Shown: one piece after another, positions 17,720-26,892 of the stretch
Position numbering within the stretch: position 1 is the first letter of the stretch
Layout: each line of letters starts with the position of its first letter
Assembly (NCBI GenBank): GCA_963829135.1
Contig: CAWHHO010000005.1
Coordinates: forward strand, 985,740-1,049,739
Origin: Kumtagia sp963829135
GTDB lineage: Bacteria; Pseudomonadota; Alphaproteobacteria; Rhizobiales; Rhizobiaceae
Length of the DNA stretch: 64,000 nt
Direction of reading: 5' to 3'
The notes under the pieces: generated by a model
The model's database searches: none
The model's input: the letters and a program-made list of their open reading frames with translations, nothing else
Told to the model about the DNA's origin: nothing
Position numbers and translations under genes: made by a program

Positions 17720-18772
17720 ATGCAAAAGACGATTGAGATTCTGACCGGTGACACCGAAGGCGTTCACTATTCCTTTCCGGTCTTGCGCTTCACCGGCAGC
17801 AACGAGGCAGCCCCTACCGTATATATCCAGGCCGCCCTTCACGCCGGCGAATTGCCCGGTACGGTTGCCATCGACGCGCTTTTGCCATTCCTTCGGCAGG
17901 CGGAGGAACAGGGCCGGTTGCTCGGCTCGATCACCCTCGTCCCCACGGCAAATCCGGTCGGTCGCGTCCAATATCATTTCGGCAGCCTCGAGGGCCGCTT
18001 CCACCTCGGCACAAGAACGAATTTCAACCGCGATTTTCCGCTACTCGACCGCCCGGACCGTGCGGTTGCCGAACAGATGGGGGGCACCGTCGACCAGCGT
18101 CTCAAGCAGCGTCTGCTTGCGCTGTCGATGGGGCACGACATCGTCCTCGATCTGCATTGCGACGACGAGGGGGTCGCCTATCTCTACGTACCGGCAGCAC
18201 TTTGGCCGGCGATGGAGGATTGCGCTTCGGAAATGGGCGTTGCCGCGGTGATCCTGTGGGAGGGCTCGTCGGGTGCGTCCTTTGACGAAGCTTCGCTGCA
18301 CCCCTATCTGCAAATGCCGACTGCCGAAGGCCGGTTGTCGGAGCGCATCATAACAACCGTTGAATACCGGGGACTGCTGGATGTCAGCCGCGCACTGGCT
18401 GAACAGGATGCCGCCGGCCTTTACCGCGTCCTCGTCGCGCGCGGCGTCATCTCCGACGAAACGCTGGCCGAGTCACAGCCTTTCACTGGACTTGTCGCGC
18501 CGATCAGCCACGTCGAAATCGTTACGGCGCCGCGTGCGGGTGCCATCCTGTTCGACGTTGCGCCCGGCGATCAGGTGGCGGAAGGTGACAGGCTGGCAAC
18601 GATCGTTCACGCCGCCGGTGAGGATGACGGGTCGACGGATGTCTTCGCGCCGCAGCCTGGCTTCATTCTTACGCGCGTCGCGCGCCGTTCAACCTATGCG
18701 GGCGACGACCTCATCAAGCTTGTGGGCGAACGCCCGAGTGCCTCTTCCCGCGACGGTGCTCTGGAGGATTGA
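17720..18772 (+). CDS. succinylglutamate desuccinylase/aspartoacylase family zinc hydrolase
   Basis: 350 residues from the ATG at 17720. The zinc ligands of the M14-like AstE/ASPA family are seen in QAALHAGELPG (His and Glu of HxxE) and VLDLHCDDEG (second His). The substrate-binding NPVGR and NFNRDFP follow the pattern of carboxypeptidase-like hydrolases. The last 80 residues form a small beta domain resembling a biotinyl/lipoyl fold (AGAILFDVAPGDQVAEGDRL), as often seen in this family. It would cleave an N-acyl amino acid or amide; the substrate is not evident from the neighbours. Confidence 0.82.
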   Translation: MQKTIEILTGDTEGVHYSFPVLRFTGSNEAAPTVYIQAALHAGELPGTVAIDALLPFLRQAEEQGRLLGSITLVPTANPVGRVQYHFGSLEGRFHLGTRTNFNRDFPLLDRPDRAVAEQMGGTVDQRLKQRLLALSMGHDIVLDLHCDDEGVAYLYVPAALWPAMEDCASEMGVAAVILWEGSSGASFDEASLHPYLQMPTAEGRLSERIITTVEYRGLLDVSRALAEQDAAGLYRVLVARGVISDETLAESQPFTGLVAPISHVEIVTAPRAGAILFDVAPGDQVAEGDRLATIVHAAGEDDGSTDVFAPQPGFILTRVARRSTYAGDDLIKLVGERPSASSRDGALED

Positions 18773-18789
18773 AGACGGGTAAATCCGCT

Positions 18790-18818
18790 TGCCCCGGCTC
18801 CCAATCGCAGCTATGAAA
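18790..18818 (+). promoter_or_regulatory. candidate promoter of the trp leader
   Basis: TTGCCC (18790-18795) and TATGAA (18813-18818) are spaced by 17 bases and would start transcription shortly before the leader-peptide ATG at 18835. In Sinorhizobium the trpL message starts at or next to its AUG, which agrees with the lack of a clear ribosome-binding site here. Confidence 0.4.
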
Positions 18819-18834
18819 TCGCTCATGTGCACGA

Positions 18835-18870
18835 TGTCGATCGACGACCCTTTGGTGGTGGGCCTGCTGA
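18835..18870 (+). CDS. trpL: trp operon leader peptide (MSSTTLWWWAC)
   Basis: An 11-codon reading frame with three consecutive TGG tryptophan codons (18853-18861) followed by GCC TGC TGA. It lies 120 bp before trpE(G) and immediately before an attenuator. Rhizobial trpL peptides likewise carry three Trp codons near their end. Ribosome stalling on these codons when charged tRNA-Trp is scarce would favour the antiterminator. In Sinorhizobium the released leader RNA and peptide also have trans roles, which may hold here too. Confidence 0.85.
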   Translation, partial: CRSTTLWWWAC

Positions 18871-18945
18871 AGCGGCCTGACGATGCGCGTGTGCGTGAAT
18901 AGAGTTGGTGGCCGCAGGAGAAGTCCGGGCGGCCATTTGCTTTAA
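18871..18945 (+). terminator. trp attenuator (alternative hairpins)
   Basis: GCGGCC at 18872-18877, directly after the leader stop codon, can pair with GGCCGC at 18910-18915 (antiterminator). The same segment extended, TGGCCGC at 18909-18915, pairs with GCGGCCA at 18929-18935 and is followed by TTTGCTTT (terminator). The two structures exclude each other, the standard attenuation design. Transcription would stop here when tryptophan is plentiful. Confidence 0.82.
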
Positions 18946-18989
18946 ATGCCTATCCGGACCCCGGCGCGGCGAACGGATGGAGAGTGGGA

Positions 18990-21180
18990 ATGTCGGTTGA
19001 AATCCTCGACAACGGTGCCGAGAAATTCACCACAACGGGCGGAATAACGATTGTCCGCGAGCGCCACGACACGCCTTACGAGGGCGCGATCGAAACCTAT
19101 ATCGAGGGCCTGAACAGCCGTCGCGGCGCGGTCTTCTCCTCCAACTACGAATATCCCGGGCGCTATACGCGCTGGGACACCGCGGTCATCGACCCGCCCG
19201 TGGTGATCTCGGCGCGCGGCCGCGCCATGCGCATCGAAGCGCTGAACTCGCGCGGCGAGATCATGCTTCCGGTAATCGCGCAAACGCTGCTTTCGGTAAG
19301 GGAAGTCACGCTGACGCAAACGACGACGCGACGCCTCGCCCTGAAGATCGATGAGCCGGGCCGTGTGTTCACCGAGGAGGAACGCTCCCGCGTTCCGTCG
19401 GTGTTCACTGTGCTCCGCGCCATCACAGCACTGTTTCATACCGATCAGGACGCCAATCTCGGTCTTTACGGCGCCTTCGGCTATGATCTCGCTTTCCAGT
19501 TCGACCCGGTCGAGCTGACGCTGCAGCGCGCCGAGAGCCAGCGCGATCTGGTTCTTTACCTGCCCGACGAGATCCTGGTCGTCGACCATCACTCGGCCAA
19601 GGCATGGCACGACCGCTACGACTTCTCCGGCAAGGGGTTTGACACGGCGGGCCTTCCGCGCGGCGGTGAAACGGCGCCGTTCAAGCCGGCCGACCGCATT
19701 CCGCCGCGCGGCGACCACGAGCCCGGCGAGTATGCGAGGCTGGTGAAGAAGGCGATGGAAAGCTTCAAGCGCGGCGACCTGTTCGAAGTCGTTCCCGGCC
19801 AGATGTTCTATGAGCCGTGCAAGTCACTGCCATCCGACATTTCCCGTCGGCTGAAGACGATCAATCCGTCGCCCTATTCGTTCTTCATCAATCTCGGCGA
19901 GAACGAGTTTCTGATCGGCGCCTCGCCAGAGATGTTCGTGCGGGTCAATGGCCGCCGCGTCGAGACCTGTCCGATCTCGGGCACGATCAAGCGCGGCGAC
20001 GACGCCATCTCCGATTCCGAGCAGATCCTCAAGCTCCTGAATTCGAAGAAGGACGAGTCCGAACTGACCATGTGTTCGGACGTCGACCGCAACGACAAGA
20101 GCCGCGTCTGCGAACCGGGTTCGGTACGTGTGATCGGGCGGCGACAGATCGAGATGTATTCGCGCCTTATCCACACCGTCGATCACATCGAGGGCCGGCT
20201 GCGCGAGGACATGGACGCCTTTGACGCCTTCCTCAGCCACGCCTGGGCGGTGACCGTGACCGGCGCCCCGAAACTATGGGCCATGCGCTTCATCGAGAAG
20301 CACGAGAAGAGCCCGCGCGCGTGGTATGGCGGTGCGATCGGGATGGTGCACTTCAACGGCGACCTGAACACCGGCCTGACGCTTCGTACCATCCGCATCA
20401 AGGACGGTATCGCCGAGGTGCGCGCCGGCGCTACATTGCTGTTCGACAGCGTGCCGGAAGAAGAAGAAGCAGAAACCGAACTGAAGGCTTCAGCCATGAT
20501 TTCCGCGATCCGCGACGCCAAGGCCGGGAACGCCGCAAACAGCGATCATACCGCCGCGCGAGTCGGCGACGGCGTCAACATCCTGTTGGTCGACCACGAG
20601 GATTCCTTCGTCCACACGCTGGCGAACTACTTCCGGCAGACAGGGGCGAACGTCTCGACGCGTGCGAACACCGGTCCCCGAAGAGCTGTTCGACCGGCTG
20701 AAACCAGACCTCGTCGTGCTGTCGCCGGGCCCGGGCACGCCGAAGGATTTTGATTGCGCGACGACCATCAAGATGGCCCGCAAACGCGACTTGCCGATCT
20801 TCGGCGTCTGCCTGGGCCTGCAGGCCCTCGCCGAAGCCTATGGCGGCGAACTGCGCCAGCTGCATGTGCCGATGCACGGCAAGCCGTCGCGCATCCGCGT
20901 GTCGAAGCCGGGTGTCATCTTCTCCGGCCTTCCCAAGGAAATCACCGTCGGCCGCTATCATTCGATCTTCGCCGACCCGGTCCGCCTGCCGGATGACTTC
21001 ATCGTCACGGCGGAAACCGAGGATGGTGTCATCATGGCCTTCGAGCACCGCAAGGAACCGATTGCAGCGGTGCAGTTCCATCCGGAATCGATCATGACGC
21101 TCGGCCACAACGCGGGCATGCGGATGATCGAAAACATCGTTGCCCATCTGCCGCGGAAGGCGAAGGTAAAGGCTGCGTAA
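18990..21180 (+). CDS. trpE(G): anthranilate synthase, fused TrpE-TrpG (one frameshift)
   Basis: About 729 residues after removing one extra C near 20658-20664. The N-terminal two thirds are the chorismate-binding component (CPISGTIKRG, ELTMCSDVDRNDKSRVCEPG, AWYGGAIGMVHFNGDLNTGLT). The C-terminal third is a class I glutamine amidotransferase (LVVLSPGPGTPKDF, GVCLGLQALAEAYGG with the Cys nucleophile, FHPES). The fused form is typical of rhizobia. It converts chorismate and glutamine to anthranilate. The ATG at 18990 follows GGATGGAGAG. Control is by the attenuator just upstream. The shift falls in the amidotransferase part and is probably a sequencing error. Confidence 0.93.
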
Positions 21181-21309
21181 TGGAAGGTGCGCCGCGCATC
21201 TACCCTCAACAGGCGGGATTGGTGACCGCTCGGACCTTCGCCAGCGGAATTATTGCTTTGTGCCTGCTCCCCCGGTCGGGGGGCAAGGTGAAGCCGGACG
21301 GGACAATCA

Positions 21310-22245
21310 TTGACTGACAGCATCTTTGCAAACCGCGATTTGGCCAAGACCAGGGTCGCCAGGCTGGCGTTCCGGTCGATCGTGATTTCGGTCGCCGTTC
21401 TTGCGCTCAAGGCTGTTGCGTGGTGGATCACCGGGTCCGTCGCGCTCTATTCGGACGCGCTGGAATCGATCGTGAACGTGATCGCCGCGGGTGCCGCCCT
21501 CTGGGCGATCAAGGTCAGCCACAAGCCCGCCGACCGCGATCACCAGCACGGCCATCACAAGGCTGAATACTTCTCCGCCGTGCTTGAAGGCGTCCTCATC
21601 GTTGTCGCGGCATTGCTGATCCTTACGGAGGTCTGGCACGCTCTGCGCAATCCGGCGCCCATGGAACAACCGTGGAATGGCCTCGCCATCAATGGTGTCG
21701 CCACGGTGATCAACGCCGGCTGGGCGACCATCCTCCTGCGCGCTGGCCGAGCCAACAGGTCCCCTGCCCTGACCGCCGACGGCAGGCACATCATGACGGA
21801 TGTCGTTACCTCGGTCGGCGTCATTGCCGGCCTGGTCGGCGCCATTGTGACCGGATGGCATTTGCTTGACCCATTGCTTGCCATCGTGGTGGCGCTCAAC
21901 ATCCTCTGGCAAGGCTGGCAACTCAGCGTGTCATCGCTGGACGGGCTGATGGACCGCGCCGTCGATGTGGACGAGCGTGTCCGCATCCGCGACATCATCT
22001 CAACCAACTCGAATGGGGCGTTGGAGGTGCACGACCTGAAGACGCGGATCGCCGGACGGGCGACCTTCATCGAGTTCCACCTCGTGGTCGATGCGGCAAT
22101 GTCGGTTGGCGCAAGTCACGTCATTTGCGACCGCATCGAGGAGGCCCTCAGGGCCGAAATCCCCTCGGTGCGCGTGATCATCCATGTCGAGCCGGACGAC
22201 GAGGCAAAACTGCCGCCTGGCACCAGCGCCGTACCCTTTGCCTGA
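21310..22245 (+). CDS. cation diffusion facilitator family metal exporter
   Basis: A 311-residue CDF protein, starting at TTG, with about six membrane helices. The metal-binding aspartates are visible in helix 2 (LYSDALESIVNV) and in helix 5 as HIMTDVVTSVG (HxxxD). A His-rich loop DRDHQHGHHKAEYFSA precedes helix 3. The C-terminal cytoplasmic domain (EVHDLKTRIAGRATFIEFHL) is the usual dimerisation fold. CDF proteins export Zn, Fe or other divalent ions in exchange for protons. The HxxxD motif suits a zinc or iron transporter. Confidence 0.9.
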   Translation: MTDSIFANRDLAKTRVARLAFRSIVISVAVLALKAVAWWITGSVALYSDALESIVNVIAAGAALWAIKVSHKPADRDHQHGHHKAEYFSAVLEGVLIVVAALLILTEVWHALRNPAPMEQPWNGLAINGVATVINAGWATILLRAGRANRSPALTADGRHIMTDVVTSVGVIAGLVGAIVTGWHLLDPLLAIVVALNILWQGWQLSVSSLDGLMDRAVDVDERVRIRDIISTNSNGALEVHDLKTRIAGRATFIEFHLVVDAAMSVGASHVICDRIEEALRAEIPSVRVIIHVEPDDEAKLPPGTSAVPFA

Positions 22246-22452
22246 CCCATGCGCTGCCGAATAAGTGGTATCCGTGCAGTTTCCAACCGACATCCACTTG
22301 CCCAGCCATCCCACGCAAAATTTCTGCTAAAATTGACTCAAAGAGTGTCGGCGCTTACGCCCCGCATTCGTCCTCGTTTGGAGCGAGGATACTGATCTCA
22401 GCTTAGCGGCCGGAATGGAGATGATGGCCGCAGTCATTCGTGGAGGAACGAC

Positions 22453-23535
22453 ATGGCGGCAAGGACTTTCGTGCTGTTGGGCACCAAGAAGGGCGCGTTC
22501 GTAGCGGAGAGCGACGGCAAGCGCGAAAAGTGGACATTGAACGGTCCGTTCTGCGAAACCTGGCCGATGAACCATGTCGTCGCCGACCCCAATACGGGCA
22601 CGATCTATGCGGGCGGCGGCAACGAGTGGTTCGGCCCTGCCGTTTGGAAATCTACCGATCTCGGCCAGAGCTGGACCCATTCCAGCGAGGGTCTCGCCTA
22701 CGAGGAAGGCGAGGAGCCGGTGAAGGCAGTGTGGAGCCTCGCGTCGCGCAACGGCAGCCTTTATGCGGGTGTGCAGCCGGCCGGCCTGTTCCGCAGCGAT
22801 GATGGTGGGCAAAGCTGGTCACATATCGAGGGTCTGCAGAAGCATCCGACACGCGAACATTGGTCACCAGGCGGCGCCGGCCTGATCCTGCATTCGCTGA
22901 TCGTTCACCCTGACGATCACGACAAGATCTGGATCGGCGTATCGGCCGCCGGCGTGTTTCACACAGCCGATGGAGGCACGACCTGGGAGCCACGCAACCG
23001 GGGTACGCGTGCGGACTTTCTGCCCGAAGGTCAGAACTACCCGGAATTCGGCCAATGCGTGCATTGCCTGGTGATGGCACCGGGCGACGGTGAGCGCTTC
23101 TACCAGCAGAATCATTGCGGCATGTATGTCAGTGACGATGGCGGCAGGAAATGGGACAGCATCGAAGCCGGCCTCCCCTCGACATTCGGCTTCCCCGCCG
23201 CCGCGCACCCTCGCGACCGCGATACGCTCTACTTGCTGCCGCTGAACGGCGATTCCGCCGGCCGCTACGTTCCGGATGCGAAGGCGGCCGTCTGGCGCAC
23301 CCGCGATGCCGGAAAGACCTGGCAGGCGATGCGTGACGGCCTGCCGCAGCAGAACGCCTACTTCGGCGTACTGCGACAGGCGATGGCGACCGACCGGCAT
23401 CACCCGGCGGGCGTCTATTTCGGCACCAGCTCCGGCTCGGTGTTTGCCAGCACTGACGAGGGCGAAAGGTGGACCGCCATCGCCGAGCATCTGCCGACGG
23501 TGCTTTCCGTAGAGACGCTGGTTCTCGACGACTGA
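22453..23535 (+). CDS. BNR/Asp-box beta-propeller protein (sialidase-like fold)
   Basis: 360 residues with at least five Asp-box turns: SDDGGQSW, TADGGTTW, SDDGGRKW, TRDAGKTW and STDEGERW. These mark a six- or seven-bladed propeller of the VPS10/sortilin-sialidase type. There is no signal peptide, so it is probably cytoplasmic, and the sialidase catalytic residues are not evident. A strong GGAGG ribosome site precedes the ATG. It is followed after 14 bp by a small ubiquitin-like (MoaD/ThiS) protein, which suggests a shared role. The substrate is unknown. Confidence 0.82.
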   Translation: MAARTFVLLGTKKGAFVAESDGKREKWTLNGPFCETWPMNHVVADPNTGTIYAGGGNEWFGPAVWKSTDLGQSWTHSSEGLAYEEGEEPVKAVWSLASRNGSLYAGVQPAGLFRSDDGGQSWSHIEGLQKHPTREHWSPGGAGLILHSLIVHPDDHDKIWIGVSAAGVFHTADGGTTWEPRNRGTRADFLPEGQNYPEFGQCVHCLVMAPGDGERFYQQNHCGMYVSDDGGRKWDSIEAGLPSTFGFPAAAHPRDRDTLYLLPLNGDSAGRYVPDAKAAVWRTRDAGKTWQAMRDGLPQQNAYFGVLRQAMATDRHHPAGVYFGTSSGSVFASTDEGERWTAIAEHLPTVLSVETLVLDD

Positions 23536-23549
23536 CGAGAGAGCCGGCT

Positions 23550-23837
23550 GTGGACACGCTTCGCAACGACTGCCGCGTCATCGTTCGGCTCCCCGGGCCG
23601 CTGGTCGATCTGTTTCCCGGATCGCCGCGCCGGCTGGAGCTACAGGCGGCAACGGTGCGCGAGATGATCGACGCGCTCAACGCCCGGTGGCCCGGAATGC
23701 GCGACCGGCTGTGCGACACCACGCCCGCCATCCGCAAGCACATCAACGTGTTCATCGACGGCGACCGCGCAAAACTCGACACGCCGTTGAAGCCCGACGT
23801 GGAGGTGTTCATCCTTACGGCGATCAGTGGCGGCTAA
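23550..23837 (+). CDS. MoaD/ThiS family ubiquitin-like sulfur carrier
   Basis: A 95-residue protein starting at GTG. It shows the beta-grasp pattern (VIVRLPGPLVDLFPG, LQAATVREMIDALNARWPGM, VFIDGDRAKLDTPLKPDVEV) and ends FILTAISGG. The C-terminal Gly-Gly directly at the end is the feature that is adenylated and thiocarboxylated in MoaD, ThiS and related carriers. No moaE, thiG or E1-like gene is nearby; the only neighbour in the same operon is the BNR propeller protein. Its acceptor pathway is therefore unknown. Confidence 0.82.
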   Translation: MDTLRNDCRVIVRLPGPLVDLFPGSPRRLELQAATVREMIDALNARWPGMRDRLCDTTPAIRKHINVFIDGDRAKLDTPLKPDVEVFILTAISGG

Positions 23838-23897
23838 GCGTCTTGGGAAATCTCTCGGTGGGCTGACAACCAGCCGCATATCGGGCATGAACCTTTG

Positions 23898-24986
23898 ATG
23901 CCCGCAGCACCAGACCCACCGCTTCCCGGACCGCTAACCAATCTTCCCCGCGCTTTGCAATGGCTGCTTCTGCTCGGCACGTCGGCTGCATTGGTCGTTC
24001 CGCTCACGGCGATTAACTTTCCAGCCACTTTGCTTATCGGCCCGATGCTGTCGGCGATTGCCGCCGGATGCCTGGGAGCGACGATCCGCATACCACGACC
24101 GATTTTCGGCCTCGGCCAGGCGGTGGTGGGCGTAGTTGTCGCCACGTCCATCGATGTCGGTATCTTCAGGTCCTTCCTGACGGACTGGCCGGTCATCCTG
24201 TTTGCGGTCGTCTCGACGCTCTTAGCCTCAAGCTTCCTTGGCTGGGCAATCAGCCGGCTGAAAATACTGCCGGGCTCCACCGCCATTTGGGGTTCGGCGC
24301 CCGGCGGCGCGACGGCGATGGTGTTGATGGCCGAAGCGTTCGGCGCCGACGCGCGCCTGGTGGCCTTCATGCAGTATCTGCGCGTCGTCATGGTAACGCT
24401 GGCCGCCGCCTTCATTGCGCGGCTCTGGGTCGACACCTCCGGCGTCGTGGCTCCTCCGACCGTCTGGTTTCCGCCAATCAATTGGATCGCATTGGCTGCC
24501 ACCCTGATCGTCGCCGGTGCCAGCGGATATCTGGGCAAGTTTCTACGCCTGCCGTCGCCTTATTTTCTCGGAGCGATCTTCATGGGCATGGCGCTGCATC
24601 TGGGGGCCGGCGCGCAATTCCAGACGCCGGAGTGGCTGCGGGCTTTCAGCTACGCGCTGGTTGGGTGGGCGATCGGCCTGAACTTCACCCGGGCTGTCGT
24701 GATCAACGCGCTGCGCGTTCTGCCGCAGGTGATGGCCTCGATCCTTCTGCTGATGGGCTTTTGCGGGGGTATCGCATGGGTGCTCAGCCATGAGCTGGGC
24801 ATCGACCCGCTGACGGCCTATCTCGCGACCAGCCCCGGCGGCATGGACTCGGTCGCCATCATCGCTGCGGCCTCGAACAATGTGAACCTGTCGTTGATCA
24901 TGGCGCTGCAATCGGCGCGCCTGCTGATGGTGTTGCTCTTCGGCCCCGCGCTGGCGCGCTTCGTAGCACGTGGAATTAAGACTTGA
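23898..24986 (+). CDS. AbrB family (PF05145-type) polytopic membrane protein
   Basis: 362 residues with about ten membrane segments arranged as two similar halves, each with a glycine-rich loop (PGSTAIWGSAPGGATAMVLM in the first, ATSPGGMDSVAIIAA in the second). This duplicated GGAT/GGMD pattern is typical of the AbrB/YdgC-like family, sometimes mislabelled ammonia monooxygenase. It is probably a transporter of unknown substrate. A second ATG lies one codon after an upstream TTG; I chose the ATG at 23898. Confidence 0.8.
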   Translation: MPAAPDPPLPGPLTNLPRALQWLLLLGTSAALVVPLTAINFPATLLIGPMLSAIAAGCLGATIRIPRPIFGLGQAVVGVVVATSIDVGIFRSFLTDWPVILFAVVSTLLASSFLGWAISRLKILPGSTAIWGSAPGGATAMVLMAEAFGADARLVAFMQYLRVVMVTLAAAFIARLWVDTSGVVAPPTVWFPPINWIALAATLIVAGASGYLGKFLRLPSPYFLGAIFMGMALHLGAGAQFQTPEWLRAFSYALVGWAIGLNFTRAVVINALRVLPQVMASILLLMGFCGGIAWVLSHELGIDPLTAYLATSPGGMDSVAIIAAASNNVNLSLIMALQSARLLMVLLFGPALARFVARGIKT

Positions 24987-25127
24987 GGACTGGCCGCGAA
25001 TTCCCGGCACGCTGCGGCGAAAATAGTGGCGATCGAGAAACCGGAGAGGAGCGTACTTAAGTAGGTGAGCGCCGGAACCGCAGAACGCCGCCGTTTGCGG
25101 CCCGGTGTAGCGTGAATATTGGCAAAT

Positions 25128-26243
25128 CTAGAAAGCCTTGCAGAGCCGCAGCAGCCCCAGCATCTGAAACGGCGAGAGCCGGCGGAAAGCTATATAGACC
25201 GGCTCCTCCACGCCATGAAAGCGGCGCTTGAAAGCCGCCTGGCCTTCGAGGTTAAAGATTCGGCTGTTGATCCATGATGAGCCGTAGAGCTTTTGCAGGG
25301 AGCGCCGCATCATCGCGCTCTCGACGAATCCGCTCTCCTTCACGCCGGCGAGCGGCGACAGGCCGAGCGTTATGAATGTACGGCCTTCGTCGCGCAGCCG
25401 GTCGGCAGCGAATTTGGTCAAGCCGATTTCGGCGTGGGGTGTCACGCCGGGCAGCTTGCGCTTGAAGGAGGTCGTATAGCCGGCGACTTCGCCCTGCCGA
25501 TAGATCGGATCGAAATCGAGGACTGCGATCGGGTTGCCATCCGGGTTACCGAGCAAGAATCGGCGCATACCTTCGCCGAGAGTGGGGCGAAACGGCCGAT
25601 TGAGGAATGCCATCTCGCGGCGCGATACGATCCGCTCGGAGCGCCAGAGATCGGAGAGCCGTCTCACCTGTTCGGCCGATGCAGCATCGCCTCTATCTTC
25701 CCCGATAGTATAGCGATTTTTCAGCAACCAGCGCTCCGAATAGCGCACTGTCTCGTTGCGGCTGCCGGCGAACGTTTTGTCCGAGAGCATAAGCCTTGTG
25801 TCGATGCCCATGCGGTTGATCTGAAAACCGAGGCCGGATAGCACCTTCGCGGTGGCTTCGCCGATCTGGGCAAAGCACGGACTGCCCGCAGCCTCCACGA
25901 ACCGCTTGATCAGTTCGGGCCTGCTGTCGTGTGACACCACCGGATCGGACAGCGCAAATGCACTGCCCATCATGCTGCCGAAGGCGATGTAGCCATCGGC
26001 ATCGCCGAAATAGGACAAGCCCTTCTGTACCGCCGTCGAATAGGCGAGCGAGAAGTCGCCATATCGCGCCACCAGTTCAAGGCGTTGCTCCAGCGGCAAG
26101 TCTGCGCGCGGGATCGACGCCGTGCGACGATCCATCAGCGCATCGAAGCTCTTTCGGGGCGATAGCAAATGCCGATATCCATTGGTTCGGGCGCCCAAAG
26201 CGCCATGCGCGCCGCTGATAGTCGCAGCGCGCGGCGACATCAA
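25128..26243 (-). CDS. DUF2156 / phosphatidylglycerol lysyltransferase C-terminal domain protein
   Basis: A 371-residue protein that corresponds to the soluble GNAT-like half of MprF (LPG synthase C-terminal domain, DUF2156), without the membrane flippase half. Family text includes YFGDADGYIAFGSMMGSAFALSDPV, then FAQIGEATAKVLSGLGFQINRMG and YIAFRRLSPFQMLGLLRLC near the end. Such stand-alone proteins may transfer amino acids from aminoacyl-tRNA to lipids or other acceptors; the acceptor cannot be told here. The frame is intact. Confidence 0.82.
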   Translation of the reverse strand: MMSPRAATISGAHGALGARTNGYRHLLSPRKSFDALMDRRTASIPRADLPLEQRLELVARYGDFSLAYSTAVQKGLSYFGDADGYIAFGSMMGSAFALSDPVVSHDSRPELIKRFVEAAGSPCFAQIGEATAKVLSGLGFQINRMGIDTRLMLSDKTFAGSRNETVRYSERWLLKNRYTIGEDRGDAASAEQVRRLSDLWRSERIVSRREMAFLNRPFRPTLGEGMRRFLLGNPDGNPIAVLDFDPIYRQGEVAGYTTSFKRKLPGVTPHAEIGLTKFAADRLRDEGRTFITLGLSPLAGVKESGFVESAMMRRSLQKLYGSSWINSRIFNLEGQAAFKRRFHGVEEPVYIAFRRLSPFQMLGLLRLCKAF

Positions 26244-26382
26244 GACAGTTGCTTGCAGGGCAGCTATTCAACGCAGCGCATCACCGGATACACCGAATCA
26301 CAAAAAATCCTATCTCAAGCAATTCGGCAGTGCGGCAGAAAAGCGGTTGACCCGACGGATGCGTGAGGCTTTCAGACTGCTT

Positions 26383-26562
26383 CTCAGTACGATGATAGGT
26401 CCTGAAAGAATTCTACCCACTATGGGCCTGCGACGGTTGGCGGTTGATGACTGCGTCCTCGACTATGAAATCCGGCATGCAGAGGTACACATCCTCGCTA
26501 TGCGGCACGGAAGGCAGACGGATCCCAGCTCGATGAGCATCCCGATCCTGATGTTGAGGTAG
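26383..26562 (+). pseudogene. remnant of a RelE/ParE-type toxin (C-terminal end)
   Basis: The reading VDDCVLDYEIRHAEVHILAMR followed by HGRQTDPSS resembles the C-terminal beta strands of ParE/RelE toxins (..YEIRgdeVhILaIrHGRR..). There is no matching N-terminal half or antitoxin upstream, so it is probably a fragment. Similarity was judged by eye only. Confidence 0.4.
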
Positions 26563-26641
26563 CTCAGCCAGCTCCTCAGAATGAATGGCTACACCCGTCC
26601 AGCCCCTTGCCTCCTCTTTGCCTCTCCTGTATCACGCACAC

Positions 26642-26761
26642 ATGACAACCGCCGCAAACCGCGCCAGACACAATGCCGAGGCCTTCGCGCCGTCGGTCTT
26701 GCGCGCGCTTTCCTCGGCGATCCTGCTTCTCGGCCTTATCGGCGACCGCCGGGCCCGCTGA
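26642..26761 (+). CDS. leucine leader peptide upstream of leuA
   Basis: A 39-codon reading frame whose second half is rich in leucine and isoleucine codons: VLRALSSAILLLGLIGD, with ATC CTG CTT CTC GGC CTT ATC in a row. Its stop codon (26759-26761) lies just after the first arm of a pair of alternative hairpins, and leuA starts 131 bp later. This is the design of a branched-chain amino acid attenuator. Leader peptides of this type have been predicted before leuA in alphaproteobacteria. No strong ribosome site is seen. Confidence 0.65.
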   Translation: MTTAANRARHNAEAFAPSVLRALSSAILLLGLIGDRRAR

Positions 26762-26790
26762 AGGAGCGCCCGGCGGTCGTTGGACCGCCG
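26744..26790 (+). terminator. leu attenuator region (mutually exclusive hairpins)
   Basis: GACCGCCGGGC (26744-26754) and GCCCGGCGGTC (26768-26778) form a perfect 11-bp stem. The second arm can instead pair as CGGCGGTC (26771-26778) with GACCGCCG (26783-26790). The first arm overlaps the last sense codons of the leader peptide, so a ribosome stalled on the Leu codons would decide which hairpin forms. No clear T-run follows the second hairpin, so whether it ends transcription or acts otherwise is uncertain. Confidence 0.6.
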
Positions 26791-26892
26791 ATGGGCGACG
26801 ACCTGCTCCTTGCCAGCAAACTCATTGTCAGCAAAAGAGACGGCGCTTGAACCGGTTACGCGTTCGCGCCCGAAAGCGTAGAGAGAAGCCAG

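Noticed and set aside
17432..18004. N-terminal extension of the minus-strand SDR to about 450 residues
   Set aside because: The extension is antisense to the desuccinylase-like gene and its start region, and SDR text begins only after the ATG at 17431.
18907..18912. Second tandem TGG pair downstream of trpL as an alternative leader
   Set aside because: A TAG stop precedes it directly in that frame and no start codon is available. The bases belong to the terminator arm.
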